Source: an uncultured bacterium (GTDB lineage: Bacteria > Patescibacteriota > Minisyncoccia > Phycocordibacterales > UBA1006). From it: DNA of 12,746 nt. Made by a program: the position numbers and the translations under genes. Position 1 is the stretch's first letter. Each line of letters begins with the position of its first letter. A model generated the notes under the pieces. The model saw only the letters and a list, made by a program, of their open reading frames with translations, searched no databases and had not been told where the DNA came from. Location: assembly GCA_937898165.1 (NCBI GenBank), contig CALDKO010000071.1:1-12746 (forward strand), in the 5' to 3' direction. Shown here piece after piece: positions 1 to 4,279 of the stretch.

Positions 1-38
1 ACGCGGAGAGCTTTTTTTGCGTTTTGTAGATTAGGCAT
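1..38 (-). CDS. rpsT: 30S ribosomal protein S20 (bS20), N-terminal fragment
   Basis: The minus strand from the ATG at 38 reads MPNLQNAKKALR and then runs off the left edge. This matches the conserved N-terminus of ribosomal protein bS20 (typically M-P/A-N-x-K-S-A-K-K-A-L-R), a small basic protein that binds 16S rRNA early in 30S assembly. Only 12 residues are visible, so the call rests on that motif; the A-K-K-A-L-R core is quite specific. The rest of the gene lies outside the window. Upstream is a gap of about 190 bases with a predicted promoter and foldable leader, unlike the very short leaders of most neighbours. A shorter alternative transcript from a TATTAT box at 51-56 is also possible. 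Confidence 0.72.
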   Translation of the reverse strand, partial: MPNLQNAKKALR

Positions 39-156
39 AGTTTAAATTAAATAATATTTGAGAGCTTTGCATATAAAATCCACAAATTGGTAGAATTAGT
101 GGGTATGAAACATATATAACCTGTCAGGAGAACAGAAATATGTTTCAATGAACTGC
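39..156 (-). promoter_or_regulatory. Putative structured 5' leader of rpsT
   Basis: If transcription starts from the extended -10 at 163-171, the rpsT mRNA has a leader of about 117 bases. It contains a 10-bp perfect helix (106-115 with 138-147) enclosing an inner 4-bp helix (121-124 with 132-135, loop of 7). A second hairpin pairs 79-83 with 99-103 and 85-88 with 94-97. The region is AT-rich and has no ORF. S20 is autoregulated in E. coli, so a regulatory leader is plausible here; that link is inference. The hairpins are equally foldable on the plus strand, so an RNA in that direction cannot be excluded. Confidence 0.4.
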
Positions 157-162
157 TGGATC

Positions 163-171
163 ACTATAGCA
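163..171 (-). promoter_or_regulatory. Extended -10 promoter upstream of rpsT
   Basis: The minus strand reads TGCTATAGT, an extended -10 box (TGn plus TATAGT) of the same form as those before ruvA and polA in this window. A weak TTGCAT lies 16 bases upstream (185-190). The predicted start is near 156, giving a leader of about 117 bases before rpsT. Confidence 0.45.
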
Positions 172-192
172 CAGGTCTGAAAAAATGCAATA

Positions 193-226
193 AAAAACAA
201 GATATAAAAGAATATATCTTGTTTTT
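193..226. terminator. Bidirectional intrinsic terminator
   Basis: A 14-bp perfect inverted repeat pairs 193-206 with 213-226 around a 6-base loop. The outer arms are runs of A and T, so a U-tract follows the hairpin on either strand. It begins 6 bases after the stop codon of the 144-residue minus-strand gene and should end that transcript before rpsT. Confidence 0.75.
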
Positions 227-231
227 GTGTT

Positions 232-666
232 TTAATTGGGTATTTTTTTCACTATAAAGTAATTTCTTTGAGTTGAATCATTACAAACATTTATATCTGG
301 CTTATAACTATCAATTTGTTTACTTTTTTGTTGAACTACCCTAGTACCAGCAATAGTGATGGCGTAAATAAAATTAACGTGAGTAAGTTTTTTATCAAAT
401 TCTTTGGTATTAAGACTACCTCGAGTTAGATGTCCAATCTTTACATCAGAAAACTTTTGTAAAATTTCTAAGGTTATTTCTGTTGGTTTAAATAGACATT
501 CTGTTATTAGTTTAAAAACAACTAGATCTTTGTCTCCAAATATCTTTTCGAATTTAATATCAGAACTTTTTGCCTTATCAAAGGCTTTTTCTGCTTTTGA
601 ATCAAACATAACTCCTGGTGAAATCGTTGGTAGTTTGTTTTGGGATTTTCCGGATACTCCTTGCAT
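232..666 (-). CDS. Hypothetical protein, 144 aa, unrecognised
   Basis: I do not recognise this protein. The ORF runs from an ATG at 666 to TAA at 232. It is soluble-looking, with no signal peptide or membrane segment. The N-terminal 20 residues are polar and probably flexible, followed by a lysine-rich part (about residues 22-47), a stretch with alternating hydrophobic residues (about 48-80), and a second mixed part. One cysteine sits near residue 58 and another near 128. No Shine-Dalgarno sequence precedes the ATG; the 26 or so bases upstream are mostly A. Its own promoter (TGGTATAGA at 700-708) and a terminator immediately downstream support expression as a single gene between ruvA and rpsT. 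It is probably real, given the clean promoter-ORF-terminator arrangement, but may be lineage-specific. Confidence 0.65.
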   Translation of the reverse strand: MQGVSGKSQNKLPTISPGVMFDSKAEKAFDKAKSSDIKFEKIFGDKDLVVFKLITECLFKPTEITLEILQKFSDVKIGHLTRGSLNTKEFDKKLTHVNFIYAITIAGTRVVQQKSKQIDSYKPDINVCNDSTQRNYFIVKKIPN

Positions 667-699
667 TTTAATTTTCTTTTTTTAGTTTACAATTTATTT

Positions 700-708
700 T
701 CTATACCA
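700..708 (-). promoter_or_regulatory. Extended -10 promoter for the 144-aa gene
   Basis: The minus strand reads TGGTATAGA (TGn plus TATAGA). The box ends 33 bases before the ATG at 666, predicting a leader of roughly 26 bases. An alternative TTGTAT (727-732) with a TATGGT box (705-710) at 16-bp spacing overlaps it. Confidence 0.4.
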
Positions 709-740
709 TACCACATTTTTAAATTTATACAAGCTTTTGG

Positions 741-1313
741 TTATTTTGAAAGAATAAGTAATGACTCACGAATAATACGACTAGTATCAGTATCTTCTGT
801 ATCAATTCCACGTAATGTCTCACGAATAGCACGTTCATGGTAACCCATAGCAAGTAACGCATCAACAACATCACGTAAATGATCAGATTCAACATGATCA
901 TGCTGCACTGATAATTTTTCAATCTTATCTTTTAATTCGAGGATTATTTTCTCTGCCATTTTCTTGCCGATTCCAGAAACCTGAGTCAGATAGCTAATAT
1001 TTTCATTTTTAATAGCATATACCAACGATCCAATATCAGCGAGCGACAAAATACCGAGGGCAGACTTTGGGCCAATTCCAGAAATACTTATCAATAACTC
1101 AAATAATTCCTGAATAGATTCGGAATCAAAACCAAATAGATCTAATGTATCCTCACGTACTGCTGTATAAATCCACAAAGAAATAACAGATCCAATAGTG
1201 TTCTGTTGCAATAAATTTGGTGTAGTAAATACTTTATAACCTACGCCACCAGTATCTATAATCATGAATTTTTCGTTTATTGAAACAATTGTTCCAGAAA
1301 GGTAGCCAATCAT
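741..1313 (-). CDS. ruvA: Holliday junction branch migration protein RuvA
   Basis: RuvA binds four-way Holliday junctions as a tetramer and loads the RuvB motor for branch migration during recombinational repair. The 190-residue protein has the full family layout. An N-terminal OB-fold (about 1-62) begins MIGYLSG and carries the acidic pin at E54-D55 in VREDTLDLFGF. Two helix-hairpin-helix motifs follow (SGIGPKSAL at 78-86 and SGIGKKMAEKI at 113-123). A flexible linker (about 133-145) leads to the small C-terminal domain III (about 146-190), which contacts RuvB. Length is normal for the family. The ATG at 1313 lies 7 bases after an extended -10 box, predicting a leaderless mRNA. ruvB is not in the window; ruvC lies about 5.5 kb away on the other strand. 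Confidence 0.97.
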   Translation of the reverse strand: MIGYLSGTIVSINEKFMIIDTGGVGYKVFTTPNLLQQNTIGSVISLWIYTAVREDTLDLFGFDSESIQELFELLISISGIGPKSALGILSLADIGSLVYAIKNENISYLTQVSGIGKKMAEKIILELKDKIEKLSVQHDHVESDHLRDVVDALLAMGYHERAIRETLRGIDTEDTDTSRIIRESLLILSK

Positions 1314-1320
1314 ATTGATG

Positions 1321-1329
1321 ATTATAGCA
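1321..1329 (-). promoter_or_regulatory. ruvA promoter, leaderless type
   Basis: The minus strand reads TGCTATAAT, then 7 bases, then the ruvA ATG. The predicted transcription start falls at or next to the start codon. This box forms a perfect 9-bp inverted repeat with the oppositely facing TGCTATAAT at 1352-1360. Confidence 0.75.
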
Positions 1330-1351
1330 TATTTCTTTATGGTCTATTATT

Positions 1352-1360
1352 TGCTATAAT
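1352..1360 (+). promoter_or_regulatory. Promoter of the 87-aa membrane protein gene, leaderless type
   Basis: TGCTATAAT is a consensus extended -10 box ending 8 bases before the ATG at 1369, so the predicted start is at or within 2 bases of the start codon. No good -35 is visible, as expected for an extended -10. There is no room for a Shine-Dalgarno sequence in the mRNA. Confidence 0.75.
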
Positions 1361-1368
1361 CCCAATAT

Positions 1369-1632
1369 ATGGCAGAAGAGAAAAAAGATGACAAAGGAAA
1401 AGATAAAAAGAAAGGTCCTACAGGTCCCAGCGATGTGGTAGTTTTTTTGATCTTCATGATTGTACTTTATTTCATGTGGGTATGGACTGGCGGACCCGAG
1501 CGTAATCCAGAATCTAGATCTAATCAATTCATTAATAGTATTGGAATTGGCCAGGGAAATGGCGAGACATATCACGAGGATTTGTTTGGCCAACCTGGAT
1601 CAGTTACAAACACAATTCCGTTTTTGAAATAA
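1369..1632 (+). CDS. Small single-pass membrane protein, 87 aa
   Basis: Function unknown. The first 20 residues are extremely charged and lysine-rich (MAEEKKDDKGKDKKKGPTGP). A hydrophobic segment at about 22-40 (DVVVFLIFMIVLYFMWVW) then reads as one transmembrane helix, and a polar, glycine- and asparagine-rich tail of about 47 residues follows. The positive-inside rule places the N-terminus in the cytoplasm and the tail outside. There is no cleavage site or lipobox. The ATG is set by the -10 box only 8 bases upstream, and a perfect palindromic terminator begins in the stop codon, so this is an independent single-gene transcript. I do not recognise a family. Confidence 0.8.
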   Translation: MAEEKKDDKGKDKKKGPTGPSDVVVFLIFMIVLYFMWVWTGGPERNPESRSNQFINSIGIGQGNGETYHEDLFGQPGSVTNTIPFLK

Positions 1633-1664
1633 ATTAAAAACCACCAATTGGTGGTTTTTAATTT
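1631..1664. terminator. Perfect 34-base palindromic terminator
   Basis: Positions 1631-1647 are exactly complementary to 1648-1664, giving a hairpin with a CCACC/GGTGG core flanked by A and T runs. It starts inside the TAA stop of the 87-residue gene and ends 5 bases before the 3' end of tRNA-Lys, so it can serve both convergent transcripts. Confidence 0.9.
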
Positions 1665-1669
1665 ATATG

Positions 1670-1742
1670 TGCGTCCGGTAGGAATCGAACCTACGACCCT
1701 CTGCTTAAAAGGCAGGTGCTCTACCGACTGAGCTACGAACGC
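1670..1742 (-). tRNA. tRNA-Lys (UUU anticodon)
   Basis: Read on the minus strand from 1742, this folds into a cloverleaf: 7-bp acceptor stem (GCGTTCG with CGGACGC, one G-U), D-arm GCTC/GAGC, anticodon loop CTTTTAA with anticodon TTT, 5-base variable region, and T-arm GTAGG-TTCGATT-CCTAC. The discriminator base is A73 (position 1670). CCA is not encoded; the next bases read CAT, so a CCA-adding enzyme is needed. The outermost anticodon-stem pair (27-43) is C-A rather than Watson-Crick. It faces away from the divergent RNA methyltransferase gene. Confidence 0.95.
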
Positions 1743-1752
1743 AATAGTAGTA

Positions 1753-1780
1753 AATATACACATTTTTTGTATAATGACAA
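1753..1780 (-). promoter_or_regulatory. tRNA-Lys promoter
   Basis: On the minus strand TTGTCA (1775-1780) and TATATT (1753-1758) are separated by 16 bases, with the predicted start a few bases before the mature tRNA 5' end. The -35 element abuts the -10 box of the opposite gene, so the two divergent promoters physically overlap. Confidence 0.55.
1770..1775 (+). promoter_or_regulatory. RNA methyltransferase gene promoter, leaderless type
   Basis: A perfect TATAAT ends 8 bases before the ATG at 1784, predicting a start at or next to the start codon. It shares the 41-base intergenic region with the tRNA-Lys promoter. Confidence 0.7.
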
Positions 1781-1783
1781 GAT

Positions 1784-2293
1784 ATGGCACAAAAAAAATC
1801 GCCTTCAAAAAAAACAACCTCACACTGTATCGTTATATTACATGATATCCGCAGTGTAATCAATGTGGGTGCAATATTCCGAACATGTGACGCTGTTGGG
1901 GTTTCTGAAATACTATTATCTGGAACCAGCCCAGCACCGATTGATCGTTTTGGCAGAATCAGAAGTGATTTTGCAAAAGCAGCCCTGGGAGCAGAAAAAA
2001 CAGTCCCCTGGAAACAAGCTCATAACATCATGGTGACGATTGATGACCTGAAAAAAGATGGGTATGAAATATATTGTATTGAACAATCACCATATTCTGT
2101 TGATTATAAAAGTATTATTACAAAACCAAATTCAAAAATAGTAATTATTCCTGGTAATGAAGTTGATGGTGTACCTCTTGAAATTCAAAATATGAGCGAT
2201 GTAATTTTAGAAATCCCCATGCATGGATCAAAGGAGTCATTAAATGTTTCTGTTGCTACTGGAATAATTTTATATCGACTACTGGACCAATAG
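1784..2293 (+). CDS. SpoU/TrmH-family RNA 2'-O-methyltransferase
   Basis: This family transfers methyl from SAM to ribose 2'-OH in tRNA or rRNA and has the knotted SPOUT fold. All three SpoU motifs are present in the 169 residues. Motif 1 is at about 21-40 (N27 and the catalytic-type R33 in NVGAIFRTCDAVGV). Motif 2 is at about 121-133 (IIPGNEVDGVPLE). Motif 3 is at about 144-160 (IPMHGSKESLNVSVATG), with the S-L-N-V signature of the SAM-binding knot. It is the minimal single-domain form, lacking the N-terminal substrate-binding domain of RlmB, so TrmL- or TrmH-like activity is possible; the target cannot be told from sequence. The N-terminal 12 residues are lysine-rich. It lies beside tRNA-Lys but is transcribed divergently, with its own terminator downstream. 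Confidence 0.93.
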   Translation: MAQKKSPSKKTTSHCIVILHDIRSVINVGAIFRTCDAVGVSEILLSGTSPAPIDRFGRIRSDFAKAALGAEKTVPWKQAHNIMVTIDDLKKDGYEIYCIEQSPYSVDYKSIITKPNSKIVIIPGNEVDGVPLEIQNMSDVILEIPMHGSKESLNVSVATGIILYRLLDQ

Positions 2294-2317
2294 AGTTATC
2301 CACAGATAAATTTTTAC

Positions 2318-2339
2318 AAACACTTGCGAGAGTGTTTTT
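2318..2339 (+). terminator. Intrinsic terminator of the RNA methyltransferase gene
   Basis: AAACACT (2318-2324) pairs with AGTGTTT (2331-2337). The apical GCGA is a GNRA-type tetraloop closed by a T-G wobble, and the hairpin is followed by a T run. It lies 25 bases after the stop codon at 2293. Confidence 0.8.
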
Positions 2340-2352
2340 GTTTGATTATACT
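2324..2352 (+). promoter_or_regulatory. Candidate promoter for a small RNA
   Basis: TTGCGA (2324-2329) and TATACT (2347-2352) are separated by exactly 17 bases, predicting a start near 2359. The -35 lies inside the preceding terminator hairpin. This would begin the hairpin-rich segment that ends at the terminator at 2544-2578. Confidence 0.4.
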
Positions 2353-2358
2353 GTTATT

Positions 2359-2578
2359 AAGTAATTGAAAATTCATGAGGGAGTTTCGCCAGGATTACTG
2401 GTCTTATATAAGCTCTCATGCTTCAATCGTTCTTTAAAATGTTCTTTTAAAAATAGTTCTCTATTTATTATTTATCTTCACAGATAAAACTACTCAAAAA
2501 CTTAATACTTCATTATTTTCGGTTCGAAAATAATACATCATACAAAACGCCGACGTTACCAATGTCACAGGCGTTTTT
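2359..2578 (+). ncRNA. Candidate structured noncoding RNA, unrecognised
   Basis: This stretch has no credible ORF but contains a run of local hairpins. An outer 8-bp helix (2374-2381 with 2413-2420, one wobble) encloses CCAG/CTGG (2389-2392 with 2398-2401). Then come TTTAAAA/TTTTAAA (2433-2439 with 2445-2451), TTTATCT/AGATAAA (2471-2477 with 2482-2488), and a perfect 10-bp helix with a 3-base loop (2512-2521 with 2525-2534). The last is a two-part terminator hairpin with a U-tract. A 17-spaced promoter sits at its 5' end. I could not match it to tmRNA, RNase P RNA, SRP RNA or a riboswitch class I know. Either a standalone RNA or a cis-acting leader of the CYTH gene would fit; the terminator and a separate -10 before that gene favour the former. 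Confidence 0.5.
2544..2578 (+). terminator. Intrinsic terminator ending the candidate RNA
   Basis: AAAACGCC (2544-2551) pairs with GGCGTTTT (2570-2577). An inner helix GACGTT/AATGTC (2552-2557 with 2561-2566, one wobble) sits above a 3-base bulge. The hairpin is followed by a short T run. It is about 50 bases before the next ATG and cannot belong to the RNA methyltransferase gene, which has its own terminator. Confidence 0.8.
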
Positions 2579-2601
2579 ATTTATTTACAAAAGGATATTA
2601 T

Positions 2602-2607
2602 TATAGT
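2602..2607 (+). promoter_or_regulatory. Possible -10 box for the CYTH gene
   Basis: TATAGT ends 20 bases before the ATG at 2628, predicting a leader of about 13 bases. The sequence between is almost all A and T with no Shine-Dalgarno motif. No clear -35 is seen. Confidence 0.35.
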
Positions 2608-2627
2608 AAATTAAAAATAAAAGTATT

Positions 2628-3098
2628 ATGAAACAAGAAATTGAACGAAAATTTTTAGTAACCAATGACTCATGGAGAGATGGTTTAACAGGAAAAGCTT
2701 ATAAACAAGCTTATTTAAGTAATAATCCAGACCGTACTGTGAGAGTTCGTGTTGCCGGAAGCCAAGGATTCCTCACTATTAAAGGAAAACCAGCCCCAGG
2801 AAGTATTGCACGAGCTGAATATGAGTATGAAATACCAATAGAAGACGCAGAATATCTCTATGCAAACCTGTGTGAACCAGGAAAAATAGAGAAAACTCGT
2901 TATTTATATGAATTTAAAGGCCACACCTGGGAAATCGATGAATTTCATGGTGAAAATCAAGGCTTAATAGTTGTAGAAATTGAATTAACATCAGAAGATG
3001 AACTATTTGAAAAACCTGAGTGGGCTGGAGAAGATGTTTCATTAGATTTTAAATATAGCAACGGCAATTTGTCTAAAAAACCTTATACATCTTGGTAA
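2628..3098 (+). CDS. CYTH-domain triphosphate tunnel metalloenzyme
   Basis: CYTH enzymes form an eight-stranded beta-tunnel that binds triphosphate substrates and divalent metals; bacterial members act as tripolyphosphatases, thiamine-triphosphatases or class IV adenylate cyclases. This 156-residue protein opens with the signature ExExK (E4, E6, K8 in EIERKFL). Further tunnel-type residues follow in strand order: R39 and R41 (RVRV), K52 (TIKGK), E64/E66/E68, K89 and R91 (KTRY), D104 in EIDEF, and E117/E119 (VEIEL). Size and order match the short-chain inorganic-polyphosphatase type (NeuTTM-like). Adenylate cyclase activity is less likely, with no neighbouring cAMP gene. The substrate is not determinable from sequence. 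It is followed by a terminator shared with the convergent holA gene. Confidence 0.88.
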   Translation: MKQEIERKFLVTNDSWRDGLTGKAYKQAYLSNNPDRTVRVRVAGSQGFLTIKGKPAPGSIARAEYEYEIPIEDAEYLYANLCEPGKIEKTRYLYEFKGHTWEIDEFHGENQGLIVVEIELTSEDELFEKPEWAGEDVSLDFKYSNGNLSKKPYTSW

Positions 3099-3104
3099 AA
3101 ACCA

Positions 3105-3133
3105 AAAAACCATCTCATATTGAGATGGTTTTT
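3105..3133. terminator. Shared bidirectional terminator, CYTH gene and holA
   Basis: A perfect 13-bp stem (3105-3117 with 3121-3133) closes a 3-base loop, with A and T runs at the outer ends. It starts 6 bases after the CYTH stop, and its right arm includes part of the holA stop codon (3132-3134). Confidence 0.92.
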
Positions 3134-3755
3134 ATTGTAGATCTTTTGGAGATAGTTGTAACAATAATTCCTCGAGTCCTGTTTCCATATCTGTCGTACC
3201 AGAACGAGCATCTGAATACATAGAAAGAAAACTATGTAATGTTTGTTTATAGGTGGAACTAATGGTTGTTTTTTTCTTTGCAATATCCTTTAATTTCCAC
3301 CAGAGTATTCCAAAGACAGCTTCTGGTTCATGTCCATCATTTAATAATTGCTGATAGGTTGCCCATAATTGGTCTTTTTTTGTAAAAGGTAACTGATTAG
3401 CAATTTGAAACGGGTTTAATTTTTCAACTACTTTTTTTTCTTTTGATTCAATAGTTAAATGTTTTGGCATTCCTTTTATTAAGGCAACTGGGAACGAATC
3501 CTCAAGCCAGAATACCTCTGTGGATTCTGGTATATGGTGCAATGTTTTTATTATATCGTTCCAAATCTCTCGATCAATATCAGAAAGAAAAATAATTCGT
3601 GAACCTCCAAATAAGCTTTGTGATTCAATCTCAAGAGCTATTTCAGTTACATCACCAGAAAAACCATTGAATCTAACCAGTTCATGATTGGGAAATTTTT
3701 TCAAAATAGTTTCAAGAATTTCCTCACGAGGAACTTTTTTACAGAGCGTAATCAT
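3132..3755 (-). CDS. holA: DNA polymerase III delta subunit-like protein, short form
   Basis: HolA (delta) opens the beta sliding clamp within the clamp-loader complex. The protein resembles the delta family around SQSLFGGSRIIFLSDID (about 45-61), the conserved SLFG...R element of the N-terminal AAA-like domain. It resembles it again near the C-terminal helical part, where NPFQIANQL...LW (114-131) leads to EAVFGILWWKLKDI (145-158). At about 207 residues it is far shorter than the usual 330-350; the AAA-like core seems compressed. I chose the ATG at 3755, whose A-T-G-A overlaps the stop of the upstream methyltransferase gene; a GTG at 3761 would add two residues. The overlap suggests translational coupling in a two-gene operon. 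The family call is good; complete delta function is inferred. Confidence 0.78.
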   Translation of the reverse strand: MITLCKKVPREEILETILKKFPNHELVRFNGFSGDVTEIALEIESQSLFGGSRIIFLSDIDREIWNDIIKTLHHIPESTEVFWLEDSFPVALIKGMPKHLTIESKEKKVVEKLNPFQIANQLPFTKKDQLWATYQQLLNDGHEPEAVFGILWWKLKDIAKKKTTISSTYKQTLHSFLSMYSDARSGTTDMETGLEELLLQLSPKDLQ

Positions 3756-4231
3756 AGCCACATACGTACTTTTGAACAGTACTCTTTATATTCATCACCA
3801 CAAAACGCAATCATGTGTCGTTCTACTACTGGAATAACCAACCATGATAATACACTAGAAAAAAACCATGCGAATAAAACTATAGCACTAGAATTAACAA
3901 TAAAACCAAAACCAAACAGCATAAGTAAAAATCCAATAGTCCCAGGGTGTCGACTGTATTTATAAATACCACGTGATAATTCATTACAGGTTAGTGTACC
4001 TGAAAATAGTTGACTCAATTTGTGGTGAGAAAATTCACACCAAATCACCATAATGCTGCCCCAAGCGAAAAAAATTAATCCTACAATAATAGCAATGGTT
4101 GATGATGCAAGTAATCTGTGTGGAAATGCTTTAAATAATAGCAGTGAAATGATCAATGCTACAACAAAGGAGAGGGGGATATAAAATGATGAAAGTTTAT
4201 AGTATTTCAGTTTTGCTTTATCTGTTTCCAT
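3752..4231 (-). CDS. Isoprenylcysteine/phospholipid methyltransferase-like membrane protein
   Basis: This is an integral membrane protein of about 159 residues with four predicted helices (about 15-33, 42-64, 98-113 and 115-134). It carries the hallmark of the ICMT/PEMT superfamily: RHP in KYSRHPGTIG (94-96) and, near the C-terminus, E137 followed by DEYKEYCSKV (146-155), together forming the SAM-binding site. Relatives methylate isoprenylcysteine, phosphatidylethanolamine or other small lipophilic substrates; the substrate here is unknown. I prefer the ATG at 4231. A TTG at 4252 would add seven residues but lies in the likely promoter. The gene ends in TGA within ATGA, overlapping the holA start. 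Pairing a membrane methyltransferase with a clamp-loader gene is functionally odd and probably reflects transcriptional economy. Confidence 0.82.
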   Translation of the reverse strand: METDKAKLKYYKLSSFYIPLSFVVALIISLLLFKAFPHRLLASSTIAIIVGLIFFAWGSIMVIWCEFSHHKLSQLFSGTLTCNELSRGIYKYSRHPGTIGFLLMLFGFGFIVNSSAIVLFAWFFSSVLSWLVIPVVERHMIAFCGDEYKEYCSKVRMWL

Positions 4232-4238
4232 AGTTAAA

Positions 4239-4250
4239 GTATTACATAGC
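4239..4250 (-). promoter_or_regulatory. Weak -10 region before the membrane methyltransferase gene
   Basis: The minus strand reads CTATGTAATAC here. TAATAC (4239-4244) ends 7 bases before the ATG at 4231, the spacing seen at the other genes, but its match to consensus is poor. An alternative TATGTA preceded by TGC gives an 11-base gap. It lies just downstream of the polA terminator. Confidence 0.35.
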
Positions 4251-4256
4251 AAACAA

Positions 4257-4279
4257 AAAAAGCAACCAATGTGCTTTTT
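4257..4279 (-). terminator. polA terminator
   Basis: AAAAAGCA and TGCTTTTT (4272-4279 paired with 4257-4264) form an 8-bp stem with a 7-base loop, followed on the minus strand by a run of seven T. The stem overlaps the polA stop codon (4278-4280). Confidence 0.75.

Noticed and set aside
6..68. Direct repeat GAGAGCTTT at 6-14 and 60-68
   Set aside because: The left copy is explained by the Lys-Ala-Leu codons of rpsT; two 9-base copies in AT-rich DNA are not remarkable.
150..164. GAACTGCTGGATCAC resembles the 3' end of 16S rRNA
   Set aside because: Only part of the rRNA tail matches, the anti-Shine-Dalgarno CCTCC does not follow, and upstream bases do not resemble helix 45.
106..176. Possible SRP RNA from the CTGTCAGG string and surrounding helix
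   Set aside because: The conserved GGAAGCAGC part of the apical helix is missing; the hairpin is better read as an rpsT leader or unknown RNA.
2359..2578. tmRNA or RNase P RNA in the hairpin-rich gap
   Set aside because: It is too short for either, and lacks the tmRNA tRNA-like ends and the RNase P GAGGAAAGTC core.
4232..4252. TTG start adding seven residues to the membrane methyltransferase
   Set aside because: It lies in the likely -10 region, next to the polA terminator; the ATG at 4231 fits the spacing pattern.
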